Positions 32,555-44,094 of a stretch of 64,000 nt of DNA are shown piece after piece. Source of the stretch: an uncultured Bacteroidales bacterium (GTDB lineage Bacteria > Bacteroidota > Bacteroidia > Bacteroidales > WCHB1-69); assembly GCA_900317715.1 (NCBI GenBank), contig ONHS01000005.1:58080-122079 (forward strand), given 5' to 3'. The translations under genes were made by a program, and so were the position numbers. Below the pieces are notes generated by a model. It was not told the DNA's origin, made no database searches, and saw nothing but the letters and a program-made list of their open reading frames with translations. Positions within the stretch are counted from its first letter, which is position 1; every line of letters starts with the position of its first letter.

Positions 32555-33772
32555 ATGCAAGAATCTAAGTTACAGTCAATTGAGCAGGCCATCGAAGATT
32601 TAAAGGCCGGAAAATTCGTCATTCTGGTGGATGACGAGGAACGCGAAAACGAAGGCGATTTCATTATCGCCGCCCAACATATTGACGCCGACAAGGTGAA
32701 CTTCATGCTTTCCCGCGGTCGTGGGGTGCTCTGCGTGCCCATGACCTCCGAACGCTGCCGCGAACTGGATCTCGAAATGCAGGTTTCCAACAACACCTCC
32801 ATCCACGAGACTCCTTTCACCGTCACCGTTGACCTTTTGGGACACGGCTGCACCACGGGTGTTTCCATGCACGACCGCGCCGCTTCCATCAACGCGCTGG
32901 CCGACAAAAAGATGAAAGCCACGGATTTCGGTCGTCCGGGACACGTGAACCCCTTGCGCGCCCGTGACGGCGGTGTGCTGGTCCGCGCCGGCCACACCGA
33001 AGGCTCCGTCGATCTGCTGAAACTCGCTGGTCTCGAACCAGTGGGCGCCCTCATCGAGATCATCAACCCCGACGGCACGATGGCGCGTCTGCCCGAACTG
33101 CTGAAGGTGGCCGAAGAGTACGGCATCACCATCACCAGCATCGAGAAACTGATTGCCTACCGTTTGGAGAAGGAAACCCTCATCCGCAGAGAGCAGGAAG
33201 TGAAACTGCCTACACAATGGGGTGATTTCCAGCTGATTGCTTACACGCAACTCAACAACGGCGCAACCCATCTGGCCCTCAAGAAAGGCGACTGGAAGGA
33301 CGGCGAACCCGTGATGGTGCGCGTGCACTCCTCCTGCGCCACCGGCGACATCTTCGGCTCCTGCAAGTGCGACTGCGGCGAACAGCTGCACCGCGCCATG
33401 GAGATGGTCGATAAAGAAGGCAAGGGCCTCGTGCTCTACATGAGTCAGGAAGGCCGTGGTATCGGTCTCATCAACAAGCTGAGAGCCTATCACTTACAAG
33501 AACTGGGACGCGACACCGTGGAGGCCAACCTCGAACTCGGCTTCAAGGCCGACGAGCGCGACTACGGCGTGGGAGCGCAAATCCTCCGCGACCTCAAGGC
33601 CACCAACATCCGCCTCATCACCAACAACCCAGCGAAACGCGTCGGCCTCTCCGCCCACGGCATCCAAATCGCCGAAACCCTGCCGATTATCATAAAACCC
33701 AATAAAATCAACGAGAATTATCTGAAGACCAAACAGGCGAAAATGGGACACGATTTGCATTTCGACATTTAA
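32555..33772 (+). CDS. ribBA: Bifunctional 3,4-dihydroxy-2-butanone-4-phosphate synthase / GTP cyclohydrolase II
   Basis: 405 residues, the usual length of RibBA. The RibB half (1-205) has [35 protein letters not shown] and [14 protein letters not shown] and makes the four-carbon unit from ribulose 5-phosphate. The RibA half (206-405) has the zinc site [28 protein letters not shown] and DYGVGAQIL and opens GTP. Together they supply both precursors of riboflavin. The other rib genes are not in the window. The start at 32555 is chosen because it follows the promoter. Confidence 0.96.
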   Translation: MQESKLQSIEQAIEDLKAGKFVILVDDEERENEGDFIIAAQHIDADKVNFMLSRGRGVLCVPMTSERCRELDLEMQVSNNTSIHETPFTVTVDLLGHGCTTGVSMHDRAASINALADKKMKATDFGRPGHVNPLRARDGGVLVRAGHTEGSVDLLKLAGLEPVGALIEIINPDGTMARLPELLKVAEEYGITITSIEKLIAYRLEKETLIRREQEVKLPTQWGDFQLIAYTQLNNGATHLALKKGDWKDGEPVMVRVHSSCATGDIFGSCKCDCGEQLHRAMEMVDKEGKGLVLYMSQEGRGIGLINKLRAYHLQELGRDTVEANLELGFKADERDYGVGAQILRDLKATNIRLITNNPAKRVGLSAHGIQIAETLPIIIKPNKINENYLKTKQAKMGHDLHFDI

Positions 33773-33783
33773 CAAATATGACC

Positions 33784-33811
33784 GTAGGGGCGAATAATTA
33801 TTCGCCCCTAC
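33784..33811. repeat. Perfect 28-base palindrome (REP-like)
   Basis: Arms GTAGGGGCGAATAA and TTATTCGCCCCTAC are exact complements with no loop. It lies between ribBA and lepA, followed by CCATAACCCTCTAACC repeats. It might double as a transcription end for ribBA, but no T-run follows. Confidence 0.85.
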
Positions 33812-33839
33812 CCTCCCCATAACCCTCTAACCTTAATCA

Positions 33840-35627
<1,788 letters not shown>

Positions 35628-35655
35628 TTATGAATGATGAATGATGAATAAAAAA
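35628..35655. repeat. ATGAATG repeat array after lepA
   Basis: Three units of ATGAATG/ATGATGA follow the lepA stop (TTATGAATGATGAATGATGA). The same units on the other strand occur at 2280-2340. Confidence 0.65.
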
Positions 35656-35729
35656 ACATCATTTCATTCGTTAAACTATATATAAATTGCATGGTCAATA
35701 ATGCATTGTTGTCTTTATATTAGAATCAA

Positions 35730-38375
35730 ATGATATTGAAGGATCTTCCCAAGAAAATAACTGTTTTGAGAGCTTTTATGCTGGTGGCGGTGATGCTGCT
35801 GGCCATTTGTGGTATTGCGCAGCCGCCTCCCGGTGGTTTCCCAGGCGGTGGAAGACCTCCCGGCGGATTCCCCGGCCGTCCCCCCGGCGACCGTGGCGAT
35901 TGGAACCCGCAGTCGTCCCAGCAGATGCCTCAGGTGAAACAGAAGAAAAGAGTGCGTGAAGGTTCCACATTCAAAGTGGTGGGCCTCCTGCGCGACTCCA
36001 TTGCCGGAACGCCGCTGGCCTACGCCAACGTCGCCGTGCTTGATGCAGAGGATTCCATGCTCATCAAGGGCACGTCGGCCAACAGCAACGGTTACTTCGA
36101 ACTCGACGGCATTCCGCAAGGAGCATGTATTTTGCGTATCTGGACCTTTAACTACACCCCGAAACATGTTCCTTTCACGGTGAAGAACAACACCAATCTG
36201 GATGTCATCAAGCTGATGCCCATCTCCACCACGCTCAACGAGGTGACTATCAAGTCGGAGAAGCCCTTGTATGCCCAGGATGGCGAAAAGCTCATTTACA
36301 ACGTCAGCGAGGATGCCTCCATCCAGACCGGTACTACCGAGGATGCGTTGCAGAATGCGCCCGGCGTGGAGGTCGATGTGGAGGGTAACATCACCCTGCG
36401 CGGCGTGTCGAGTGTGGAGATTTGGATTAACGACAAGCCTTCCAAACTCACGGAGGAGAACCTCAAGACCTACCTGCAGACGCTGCCGGCCAACGCTTTG
36501 GAGCGCATCGAGGCCATCACCAACCCGTCGGCCAAGTACGCCACTGACGCAGAGGCGGTTATCAACATTGTCACCTCCGCGCACGTGAAGAGCAACCAGT
36601 TCGTCAGCTTCGGCATCAACGGCTCCAACCAGCCCTTCATCTCCCCGTGGGTCAGCTACATGTGGACGAAGGAACAGCTGAGCATAAACTTCTTCCTGTC
36701 AGGACGTTACAATGCCCGCAATAATACTGATGAGACGACCTCCTACCAACGCCGCGATGCGGAGACGGAGGGCGAATACGACACCACTTGGTCGTCGAAG
36801 ACCTCACAGTTTGACAACAACCGCCGGGCTAGCGGCAACTTTTTCCTCGGCATCAACTACGAAATCGACACCACCAGCGAGATTTCCTTCGATGCCGGCG
36901 GTTTCTACAACTACAATACCACCCGCTTGACCAAGGCGGAAGACCAGACCTACTTCGGTATCTATGAGGAGGAACCATACGATCAGAATTACATCGACAC
37001 GACCCACAGCAAGACCAAAGGACAGTCCATTTTCACGCACGCGGGGGTCGATTACACCAAAAAGTTCGACAAAAAAGGTCATAACCTGCGCCTCAGCTTG
37101 AACACGCGTTTCAATCACAACGCCAGCGACCAGTGGTATAATCGTTTCTACGATACCTATTACGACCTCGACGAGCACCGTTACCTGCTGACGCGCAACT
37201 ATAGTTTCGGCGGCAGTATCGATGCGCGTTACAACCGTCCTTACAGCGAAAATGGGGAGATGAGTTACGGTCTTCGTGTCGATCAGTCCTCTATGAACAA
37301 CGACTACAAACGCTACAACGACACCATCGGCGTGCTGGTGGATACGTTGCGTACCTACCACTTCAACGGCAGCTCGACCAACGTCAACGGCGACGTGAAC
37401 TGGACGCACCGTTGGGGTGGCTTCACCCTCAGCACTGGCGTGGGTCTCGGAATCTTGCGCGATGCCTACGAGTACATCAGCGATATGCCGTTTGCGGATG
37501 CCGGCGCGCCCATTTACTTCTCGGCGCGGCCCTCCATCCATCTTTCCTACCGCACCGAGAGTATGCACAACTTCAAACTCAACTACTCCATGCGTATGCT
37601 CCATCCGAGCGAGGAGCAGGTGAGCACCTACCGTCGTTACGGAGACAACAGCTATTCCACGGGTAATCCGGAGGTGAAGAGCGGCTTCACGCACAGTATG
37701 GAGGCCGGCTGGCAGAAGTATTTCAACAAGTTCGGCAATGTTGGCGTGGAACTTTACGGACGTTTGAGCACGAATGAGATCAGCTCGCTGACCGACTCCA
37801 AATACGATGAGTTCTTGGACCGTGTGATCAGCTATTCCACGCCTTACAACCTCGGTTCCTCCTGGCGTTACGGTGCGTCGTTGAACGCCACCTACCGTCC
37901 GACGGGTTTCATCAACCTGCGTCTCTACGCCAACGTCTATGATTACGGTTACAAGATGGCCTATCTGCGTGACGGCGAGATGCAATACGACCAGCGTGAC
38001 AAGTGGTCATGGAGTGTGCGTTTGAACTTCTGGGCGAAAGCCTTCGACTGGTTGCAGTTCACCGCTTCCGGATTCTACAACTCCCCGACACTCAGTCTGA
38101 TGAGCGAGCGCAAAGCCCGTTACGCGCTGAACTTCGGTCTGCGCAGCGACCTCTTCAAACGCAAGCTCTCCATCTACGTCAACGTGCAGGACATCTTCAA
38201 CTGGGGCGCCAAATATGGTTCCGGTTCCGAAAACACGAACCCTTACTACCTGAGCAACAGCACCAACAAGACGCTGAACAGCCGTTACATCGCGGCCGGC
38301 ATCACCTTGCGCTTCGGTAAGATGGAACTGGAGAAGAAAGCTCAGGAAGTGGACTACGAAACAGGCGACAACTAG
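35730..38375 (+). CDS. TonB-dependent-receptor-like outer-membrane beta-barrel protein
   Basis: 881 residues. A signal peptide (LVAVMLLAICGIAQ) is followed by an unusual Pro/Gly/Phe-rich stretch (about 31-60, PPGGFPGGGRPPGGFPGRPP). Then come a carboxypeptidase-like regulatory domain (VVGLLRDSIAGTPLAYANVA, NGYFELDGIPQGACILRI), a plug (IQTGTTEDALQNAPGVEVDV, ITLRGVSSVEIWINDKPS, ALERIEAITNPSAKY) and an outer-membrane barrel of the OMP_b-brl_3 type to the end (ITLRFGKMELEKKA). The plug lacks an obvious TonB box. Such proteins import peptides or siderophores or act in adhesion; the ligand is unknown. It is monocistronic as far as can be seen. Confidence 0.88.
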   Translation: MILKDLPKKITVLRAFMLVAVMLLAICGIAQPPPGGFPGGGRPPGGFPGRPPGDRGDWNPQSSQQMPQVKQKKRVREGSTFKVVGLLRDSIAGTPLAYANVAVLDAEDSMLIKGTSANSNGYFELDGIPQGACILRIWTFNYTPKHVPFTVKNNTNLDVIKLMPISTTLNEVTIKSEKPLYAQDGEKLIYNVSEDASIQTGTTEDALQNAPGVEVDVEGNITLRGVSSVEIWINDKPSKLTEENLKTYLQTLPANALERIEAITNPSAKYATDAEAVINIVTSAHVKSNQFVSFGINGSNQPFISPWVSYMWTKEQLSINFFLSGRYNARNNTDETTSYQRRDAETEGEYDTTWSSKTSQFDNNRRASGNFFLGINYEIDTTSEISFDAGGFYNYNTTRLTKAEDQTYFGIYEEEPYDQNYIDTTHSKTKGQSIFTHAGVDYTKKFDKKGHNLRLSLNTRFNHNASDQWYNRFYDTYYDLDEHRYLLTRNYSFGGSIDARYNRPYSENGEMSYGLRVDQSSMNNDYKRYNDTIGVLVDTLRTYHFNGSSTNVNGDVNWTHRWGGFTLSTGVGLGILRDAYEYISDMPFADAGAPIYFSARPSIHLSYRTESMHNFKLNYSMRMLHPSEEQVSTYRRYGDNSYSTGNPEVKSGFTHSMEAGWQKYFNKFGNVGVELYGRLSTNEISSLTDSKYDEFLDRVISYSTPYNLGSSWRYGASLNATYRPTGFINLRLYANVYDYGYKMAYLRDGEMQYDQRDKWSWSVRLNFWAKAFDWLQFTASGFYNSPTLSLMSERKARYALNFGLRSDLFKRKLSIYVNVQDIFNWGAKYGSGSENTNPYYLSNSTNKTLNSRYIAAGITLRFGKMELEKKAQEVDYETGDN

Positions 38376-38416
38376 TAATAGATCGCCATAAAAAAGCATC
38401 TTGCTCAAAATTCATT

Positions 38417-41400
38417 ATGACAAGGAAGCTCCTTACGTTCCTGTTTGTCGTGCTGGCATTCTCTACAATCGCCGCACGCAAACCCGCCGACACACTCGCG
38501 GCTGGGAGTTGGGAGTTCGTGCAGAATCTTGGGCAGTGGCCTCAAGAAGTTCGCTTCTCCGCGCGTATGCATACAGGAGCTATCTTCTTCTCTGACAACT
38601 ACTTCACCGTCTCGCAATGGCATCCGGAACAACTGAATGCGTTCCACGAGGCGAAACACGAGGGCAAACCGTTTCCTCAAGCCTATATCGATGCCGCAGC
38701 CTATCGGGTAACCTTCCTTCAAAGTCAACAGAATGCTGAAATAGCTGGAGACAGAGCCTACGATCACTACTATAATTATTATATAGGTAAGAATCCGGCG
38801 CAATGGGCCTCGCACGCGAACGCATACGCCGTGTTGCATTACCATGAGCTCTATGCGGGTATTGATCTCTACTTTCTGGAGGATGAAGATTACCTGAAAT
38901 ATGAATTTCATGTGGCACCCGGCAGCGACCCGAAGCAGATTCAGATGCAGTATGAGGGATTGAAAAACATCGCCAAAGTGGGGGAAGAATTGCTGTTGCA
39001 CACTGCTGTGGATCGCATTCTGGAGTTAAAGCCGTTCGCATATCAAATTGACAAACAAGGAGATACGAATACTATTTCTTGTACCTATCATCTTCAGGGA
39101 AATGTACTTTCCTTTGATCTTGGTGACCACGACCCTACCCTACCCTTGGTCATCGATCCTACCGTGGTTTTCTCTTCCTATTCGGGCTCCACTGCTGACA
39201 ACTGGGGTTACACCGCCACTTACGACTCGCATGGCAACCTCTATGGCGGCGGTATCGCCTTTGCACAAGGTTACCCTACGACTTTAGGGGCTTATCAGGT
39301 GGATTTCTGCGGACAAATCGACGTTTCCATCTCCAAATTCGATGCTAGCGGCAGTTTTTTGCATTATGCAACTTACATTGGCGGCTCCGCAGCGGACATT
39401 CCCCACAGTCTGTTTGTCAACGATAATGATGAACTTTACATCTTCGGGACTACTGGTTCGTCAAATTTCCCAGTCTCGGCAAATGCCTTCGACACCACAT
39501 TTAATGGAGGGCCGAACACCACGCTTTCGACCAGCCAGAAATTCACCCTTGGCTCCGATATTTTCGTGGCGAAGCTCAGTGCTGACGGTACCCAACTGCC
39601 CGCCTCCACCTACATCGGCGGCACCGGCAACGACGGTCTCAACACGGCGAGTGGACTGCGGAAAAACTACGCCGACGATAACCGTGGCGAGATTATTGTG
39701 GATGAAAACAGTAACGTCTATGTGGTCTCCTCCACAAGCTCTTTAGACTTTCCCGTCACCACAACCATCTTTCAGCCAGACAGTTTCAGTCAACAAGATG
39801 TTTGCGTTTTCAAGATGAGCCAGGACCTGTCCACCCTGATTTGGAGTACCTTTTTCGGGGGTTCGGGCAACGATGCTGGCTATAGTATGTTTGTGGCCGC
39901 CGACAAAAGCGTCTATTTCTGCGGCGGCACCACATCCTCTGATTTACCTGTCACCGCAAATGCCTACCAAACCGCTTATGCAGACACCACCGCGCAGGCA
40001 GACGGCTTTGTAGCGCATCTTTCCGCTAACGGCAACCTCCTGTTGCACAGCACTTTCTTAGGAAAATCAGACTATGACCAAGCCTACCTCATCAAGGGCG
40101 ATGACGAGGATTTTCCTCATATTTTAGGTCAAACCTCCGCCGACAACTTGCAATGGGTGCATAATGCCAACTATTATGTCCCTGGTGGCGGACAATTCTT
40201 GATTAAGCTGCACAAAGATCTGAGTTCTGCGATTTGGTCCACGGCATTTGGCAGCGGTTCTGGTGGCCCTGACATCTCCCCCACCGCCCTGATGGTCGAT
40301 TTTTGCAACAACATCTATCTGTCGGGATGGGGATCACACCAACTCAACGGTTTCGGTGGCACCTCAGGACTGCCCGTCACCGCCGATGCTTTCCAATCCA
40401 CCACCGACGGCAGCGATTTTTATTTCATGGCTATGAGCGAAGATGCCTCCAACCTGGTGTACGCCTCCTTCTTTGGCGGCGCAACAGCCCAAGCACGCGA
40501 ACATGTGGATGGAGGTACCAGCCGTTTCGACAAACACGGCAGGATTTATCAGGCGGTGTGCGCAGGCTGCCATTCACCCGGTGGGCAAAGTTCATTCCCT
40601 ACCACTCCTGGGGCATACGCTACGCAAAACGGAAGCAGCAATTGCAACCTCGGTGCCATCAAAATAGACTTCAACATGCCTGTGGTAGTCGCTGACTTTC
40701 TGATGCCTACCGTCATCTGCCTCCCCGACTCCGTCCACTTCAACAATTACTCGCAACTCATTAGCACCCAAACCTCTATACATTGGGATTTCGGCGACGG
40801 AACCACCTCCTCCGTTTGGGAGCCCACACATCTGTACGCACACACGGGCTATTATGAAGTCACGCTCGTCGTGCAAGATTTAGGAAGCTGCAACCTCGCT
40901 GATACCCTGAGAAAGAGGCTTTTGGTGCTGGCCAACACCTCATCGACGCTCCCCACGGTAAACATCTGTGAAGGCGACTTTGCGGAGCTCGGGATTCCAC
41001 CCTCCACCGGCGTGAACTATCACTGGTCGCCTGAGGGCAGTTTGAGCAATCCGGCCATCTCCAACCCGATTGCAACGCCCGACGAATCAACGACTTATAC
41101 CCTCATTGCCTCTACCGAAGCTTGCGTCGATACTTTATCACAACTCGTCAGCCTACACACGCTCAATGCCACGATTTCGGGAGATTCCATCCTCTGTCCC
41201 GGGGAATCGGGAACCTTGACACTAACGATCAATACAGCCGATCCCTACGAAATTGAATGGTCATTAACCGCTGATTTTCAAAACATTATAGCGTCAAACA
41301 CCGAAACGCTTCAAATTCTCCCCGAAGCCACAAGCACCTATTACGTGCGAATCACCACCCCCTATTGCATCCTTGTCGTATCCAAACTTGTCACAATCGA

Positions 41401-42181
41401 CCAGCCGGAAATCCTCAACCTCCCCAACCTTTTGCTCTGCTTTGAGGACTACGTGGAGTTAGGGGTTTCCTGCAGCGGCGGCATTCCTCCGTACCAATAC
41501 AGCTGGCAACTGAGCGACGGTGCCACCTACGAAGGTGAGCACCCTCAAGTATCCCCGCAACATACAGTCAACTACGCTGTTACCATCACGGATGCACACG
41601 GATGCACCGCGACGGCCAATGGCGGGCAAATCACCGTCAGAGAAGGCACCTTCTCCGAACCTCTGAGTGCATGGAGTGAGCAATACGAGATTATCGCATA
41701 TCACGAAACCACCTTGCATTCAACGGATTACGGCAACGACTACACCTATCAGTGGAGTCCAACCACAGGACTCACCACCCCATACTCATCATCCACCATC
41801 GCCACCCTCGACGCGACCACCACCTTCACGGTCATCGTCACCGACTCGTATGGATGCACCCGCAGCGACACCGTCACGATCATAGTGATCCCCATCGTCT
41901 GCGAAACACCATTTGTCTTCATCCCCAACACTTTCACCCCTAACGGCGACGGCCACAACGACATACTCTACGTGCGCAGCGACATCCTGGACGAATGCTA
42001 TTTTGTGATATACAGCCGCTGGGGCGAAAAACTCTTCGAAACCGCCGACCCCAACATCGGCTGGGACGGCACCTACAAACAGAAAGAATGCCAACGCGGC
42101 ACCTACGACTACTATTTCAAAGGAAAATGCAAAGACGGCGACGAACTGGAACTCAAAGGAAATGTGACCCTGGTGCGGTAG
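38417..42181 (+). CDS. Large secreted SBBP-repeat/PKD protein with type B T9SS domain
   Basis: 1254 residues. Signal peptide FLFVVLAFSTIAA. The N-terminal 240 residues (WEFVQNLGQWPQEVRFSARM, YAGIDLYFLEDEDYLKYEFH) match the domain usually found before SBBP repeats. Residues about 255-720 are SBBP repeats forming a propeller (DSHGNLYGGGIAF, FGTTGSSNFPVSANAFD, FFGGSGNDAGYSMFVA). A PKD domain follows (HWDFGDGTTSSVWEPTHLYA), then several Ig-like segments. The last 90 residues are a gliding-motility-type CTD (PNTFTPNGDGHNDILYV, YSRWGEKLFET, GWDGTYKQ), a type B T9SS signal. Surface adhesin or filament component by family; the partner PorP/SprF is not adjacent. Confidence 0.9.
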   Translation: MTRKLLTFLFVVLAFSTIAARKPADTLAAGSWEFVQNLGQWPQEVRFSARMHTGAIFFSDNYFTVSQWHPEQLNAFHEAKHEGKPFPQAYIDAAAYRVTFLQSQQNAEIAGDRAYDHYYNYYIGKNPAQWASHANAYAVLHYHELYAGIDLYFLEDEDYLKYEFHVAPGSDPKQIQMQYEGLKNIAKVGEELLLHTAVDRILELKPFAYQIDKQGDTNTISCTYHLQGNVLSFDLGDHDPTLPLVIDPTVVFSSYSGSTADNWGYTATYDSHGNLYGGGIAFAQGYPTTLGAYQVDFCGQIDVSISKFDASGSFLHYATYIGGSAADIPHSLFVNDNDELYIFGTTGSSNFPVSANAFDTTFNGGPNTTLSTSQKFTLGSDIFVAKLSADGTQLPASTYIGGTGNDGLNTASGLRKNYADDNRGEIIVDENSNVYVVSSTSSLDFPVTTTIFQPDSFSQQDVCVFKMSQDLSTLIWSTFFGGSGNDAGYSMFVAADKSVYFCGGTTSSDLPVTANAYQTAYADTTAQADGFVAHLSANGNLLLHSTFLGKSDYDQAYLIKGDDEDFPHILGQTSADNLQWVHNANYYVPGGGQFLIKLHKDLSSAIWSTAFGSGSGGPDISPTALMVDFCNNIYLSGWGSHQLNGFGGTSGLPVTADAFQSTTDGSDFYFMAMSEDASNLVYASFFGGATAQAREHVDGGTSRFDKHGRIYQAVCAGCHSPGGQSSFPTTPGAYATQNGSSNCNLGAIKIDFNMPVVVADFLMPTVICLPDSVHFNNYSQLISTQTSIHWDFGDGTTSSVWEPTHLYAHTGYYEVTLVVQDLGSCNLADTLRKRLLVLANTSSTLPTVNICEGDFAELGIPPSTGVNYHWSPEGSLSNPAISNPIATPDESTTYTLIASTEACVDTLSQLVSLHTLNATISGDSILCPGESGTLTLTINTADPYEIEWSLTADFQNIIASNTETLQILPEATSTYYVRITTPYCILVVSKLVTIDQPEILNLPNLLLCFEDYVELGVSCSGGIPPYQYSWQLSDGATYEGEHPQVSPQHTVNYAVTITDAHGCTATANGGQITVREGTFSEPLSAWSEQYEIIAYHETTLHSTDYGNDYTYQWSPTTGLTTPYSSSTIATLDATTTFTVIVTDSYGCTRSDTVTIIVIPIVCETPFVFIPNTFTPNGDGHNDILYVRSDILDECYFVIYSRWGEKLFETADPNIGWDGTYKQKECQRGTYDYYFKGKCKDGDELELKGNVTLVR

Positions 42182-42475
42182 GGCGTTGGCTTTTAGCTAT
42201 TGGCTATTAACTTAGACTAATGACTTAGACATAGAACTTAGAGATAAAACTTTGACTTTGACTAATGACTTTGACATAAAACTTTGACTCAGACCAATGA
42301 CTTAGACATAGACTAATGACTTAGACATAGACTTTTTACTAGACCCTCGACCCTTTAACCTCGACCCTTTAACCTCCTAACCCCACACCCCCTAAACCCT
42401 AAACCTTAAACCATAAACCTTAAACCATAAACCTTAAACCTTAAACCTTAAACCAACAACAAACCGTAAACCAAC
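42182..42475. repeat. Composite intergenic array ahead of obgE
   Basis: Nearly 300 bases of degenerate short repeats: GACTTAGACATA/GACTTTGACTAA units (about 42214-42340), then ACCCTCGACCCTTTAACC units, then TAAACC heptamers (CCCTAAACC, CCTTAAACC, CCATAAACC; about 42388-42455). It ends at the obgE ATG. No other signal is apparent. The layout parallels 8702-8898. Confidence 0.85.
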
Positions 42476-43495
42476 ATGGAAGAACAATTCATTGATTATG
42501 TAAAGATATTCGGGCGGTCCGGCAATGGCGGGGCGGGCTCCGCGCATTTGGCCCGGACGGCGCACAATCCGAAGGCCGGTCCGGACGGCGGCGACGGCGG
42601 CAAAGGCGGCAGCATCATCGCACGCGGAAATCGTAACCTGTGGACATTGCTGCACTTACGTTACACCAAGCACGTTTTCGCCGAGCATGGCGGCAACGGA
42701 CAGAAAAACCAGTGCTTCGGCAAGGACGGCGAGAATGCCTACATCGAAGTACCACTGGGCACCATCATCCGCACGGTTGAAAACGACGAGTACATCGGCG
42801 AAGTACTGGAAGACGGACAAGAGCTGGTGGTGATGAAAGGAGGTCGCGGCGGACTGGGCAACGTCCACTTCAAGAACGCCACGCACCAAACGCCTCGATT
42901 CGCGCAACCCGGCGAGGAAGGCGTCGAAGGATGGATTTCGCTGGAACTCAAAGTATTGGCTGACATTGGATTAGTTGGTTTCCCGAATGCGGGAAAGTCA
43001 ACACTGATCACGCAACTCTCTAACGCCCGGCCGAAGATTGCGAACTATCCCTTCACGACGTTGAAACCGAACCTCGGCATGGTAGCCTACCGCGACTTCC
43101 AGTCGTTCGTCATCGCCGACATTCCCGGAATCATCGAGGGAGCATCAGAGGGCAAAGGACTGGGGCTCAGATTTTTGCGACATATCGAGCGCAACGCGGC
43201 ACTCCTCTTCATGATTCCCGCCGCTGATGACGAGGGCAATGTCAAAACCGTCACCGAAATCAAGAAAGAGCTGAAAATATTGCAAAACGAGCTCAAGCAG
43301 TTCAATCCGGATCTCTTGGACAAAAGCTGGATGTTGGCCATCACGAAGTGCGACCTGATTTCTGAAAAAGAGGCCATGGCATTGGAGGCTAAGTTGTCGA
43401 AAAATGCGCCCGTTTTGTGTATTTCTTCCGCAACGCAATGGCATTTGACGGAGTTAAAGGATCGATTATGGCAGCTCCTGCAGCCCGAAGAATAA
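42476..43495 (+). CDS. obgE: Obg/CgtA GTPase
   Basis: 339 residues. The glycine-rich Obg fold (1-158) has [20 protein letters not shown] and [13 protein letters not shown]. The G domain has [36 protein letters not shown] and TKCD. It lacks the C-terminal extension of Obg from Gram-positives. Obg binds the large ribosomal subunit and guanine nucleotides in ribosome assembly and stringent control, which fits the neighbouring rpmG. It is separated from the 38417 gene by a long repeat array. Confidence 0.97.
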   Translation: MEEQFIDYVKIFGRSGNGGAGSAHLARTAHNPKAGPDGGDGGKGGSIIARGNRNLWTLLHLRYTKHVFAEHGGNGQKNQCFGKDGENAYIEVPLGTIIRTVENDEYIGEVLEDGQELVVMKGGRGGLGNVHFKNATHQTPRFAQPGEEGVEGWISLELKVLADIGLVGFPNAGKSTLITQLSNARPKIANYPFTTLKPNLGMVAYRDFQSFVIADIPGIIEGASEGKGLGLRFLRHIERNAALLFMIPAADDEGNVKTVTEIKKELKILQNELKQFNPDLLDKSWMLAITKCDLISEKEAMALEAKLSKNAPVLCISSATQWHLTELKDRLWQLLQPEE

Positions 43496-43585
43496 CACAA
43501 ATGATTGACATTCAATAAATTAACAAGTGTTCATAAATATTTTTCGATAAAAACTAAAAGAGCATCACGGAATTAAAAAAAAGTG

Positions 43586-43593
43586 TATTTTTG
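43586..43593 (+). promoter_or_regulatory. Bacteroidota -7 element (TATTTTTG) for rpmG
   Basis: A TAnnTTTG match followed by CAGCC, 26 bases before the rpmG ATG at 43619. Confidence 0.65.
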
Positions 43594-43618
43594 CAGCCTA
43601 AATAATTAAGAGAAAGAA

Positions 43619-43807
43619 ATGGCAAAGAAAACGAAGGAAGCACGTCAACAAGTTATTCTTGAGTGCACAGAGCAAAAGGCTAGTGGAGTGCCGGGGATGT
43701 CTAGATATATCACCACGAAGAACAGAAAGAACACTCCAGACAGATTGGAACTGAAGAAGTACAATCCGTATTTGAAGAAAATGACAATTCATAAAGAAGT
43801 AAAATAA
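43619..43807 (+). CDS. rpmG: 50S ribosomal protein L33
   Basis: 62 residues: [20 protein letters not shown], then [20 protein letters not shown]. This is L33, a small rRNA-binding protein near the E site. Only one Cys is present, so it is the zinc-free (C-minus) type. It heads a short operon with the DUF4295 gene 15 bases downstream. In many Bacteroidota rpmB (L28) precedes it, but it does not here. Confidence 0.96.
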   Translation: MAKKTKEARQQVILECTEQKASGVPGMSRYITTKNRKNTPDRLELKKYNPYLKKMTIHKEVK

Positions 43808-43822
43808 TAAAAACGAGAAGAT

Positions 43823-43978
43823 ATGGCAAAGAAAGTTGTCGCATCATTGAAAAGAGAAGGTGGCGTTACCTATACGCGTGTTGTAAGAATGGAACGTTCA
43901 CCCAAGACTGGAGCCTACACCTTCAAGGAAGCTGTAGTGGAATCCTCTGCTGTTAAAGACTTTTTGGCTAAAAAGTAA
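43823..43978 (+). CDS. DUF4295 family protein
   Basis: A 51-residue gene: MAKKVVASLKREGGVTYTRV, then RMERSPKTGAYTFKEAVV and ending DFLAKK. This is the Bacteroidota-specific DUF4295 family, nearly always encoded after rpmG and before ftsY, as here. The basic, ribosomal-protein-like composition and the operon suggest a ribosome-associated protein; function is not established to my knowledge. Confidence 0.92.
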   Translation: MAKKVVASLKREGGVTYTRVVRMERSPKTGAYTFKEAVVESSAVKDFLAKK

Positions 43979-43997
43979 TATTTTGTTTTCATGGTTG

Positions 43998-44027
43998 AAA
44001 AAAGGTGGGCGCCTGCCCGCCTTTTTT
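43998..44027 (+). terminator. Rho-independent terminator after rpmG-DUF4295
   Basis: AAAAAAGGTGGGC (43998-44010) pairs with GCCCGCCTTTTTT (44015-44027) around GCCT, a 13-bp stem with a single G-T pair and a T-run. The stem is near symmetrical, so it could work in both directions. Confidence 0.93.
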
Positions 44028-44070
44028 CGTTTAAAAACCTTGCAGCTTTCCGCCGTATCAATAAAAATCG

Positions 44071-44078
44071 TACTTTTG
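44071..44078 (+). promoter_or_regulatory. Bacteroidota -7 element (TACTTTTG) for ftsY
   Basis: A TAnnTTTG match followed by CGCAAAATTC, 17 bases before the ftsY ATG at 44095, after the terminator. Confidence 0.65.
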
Positions 44079-44094
44079 CGCAAAATTCATACGT

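Noticed and set aside
33784..33811. Intrinsic terminator of ribBA
   Set aside because: It has no T-run and no loop; a REP-type palindrome is the better description, although it may affect transcription.
36804..37985. Long antisense open frame inside the outer-membrane barrel gene
   Set aside because: The plus strand encodes a coherent barrel protein; the antisense protein has no motif.
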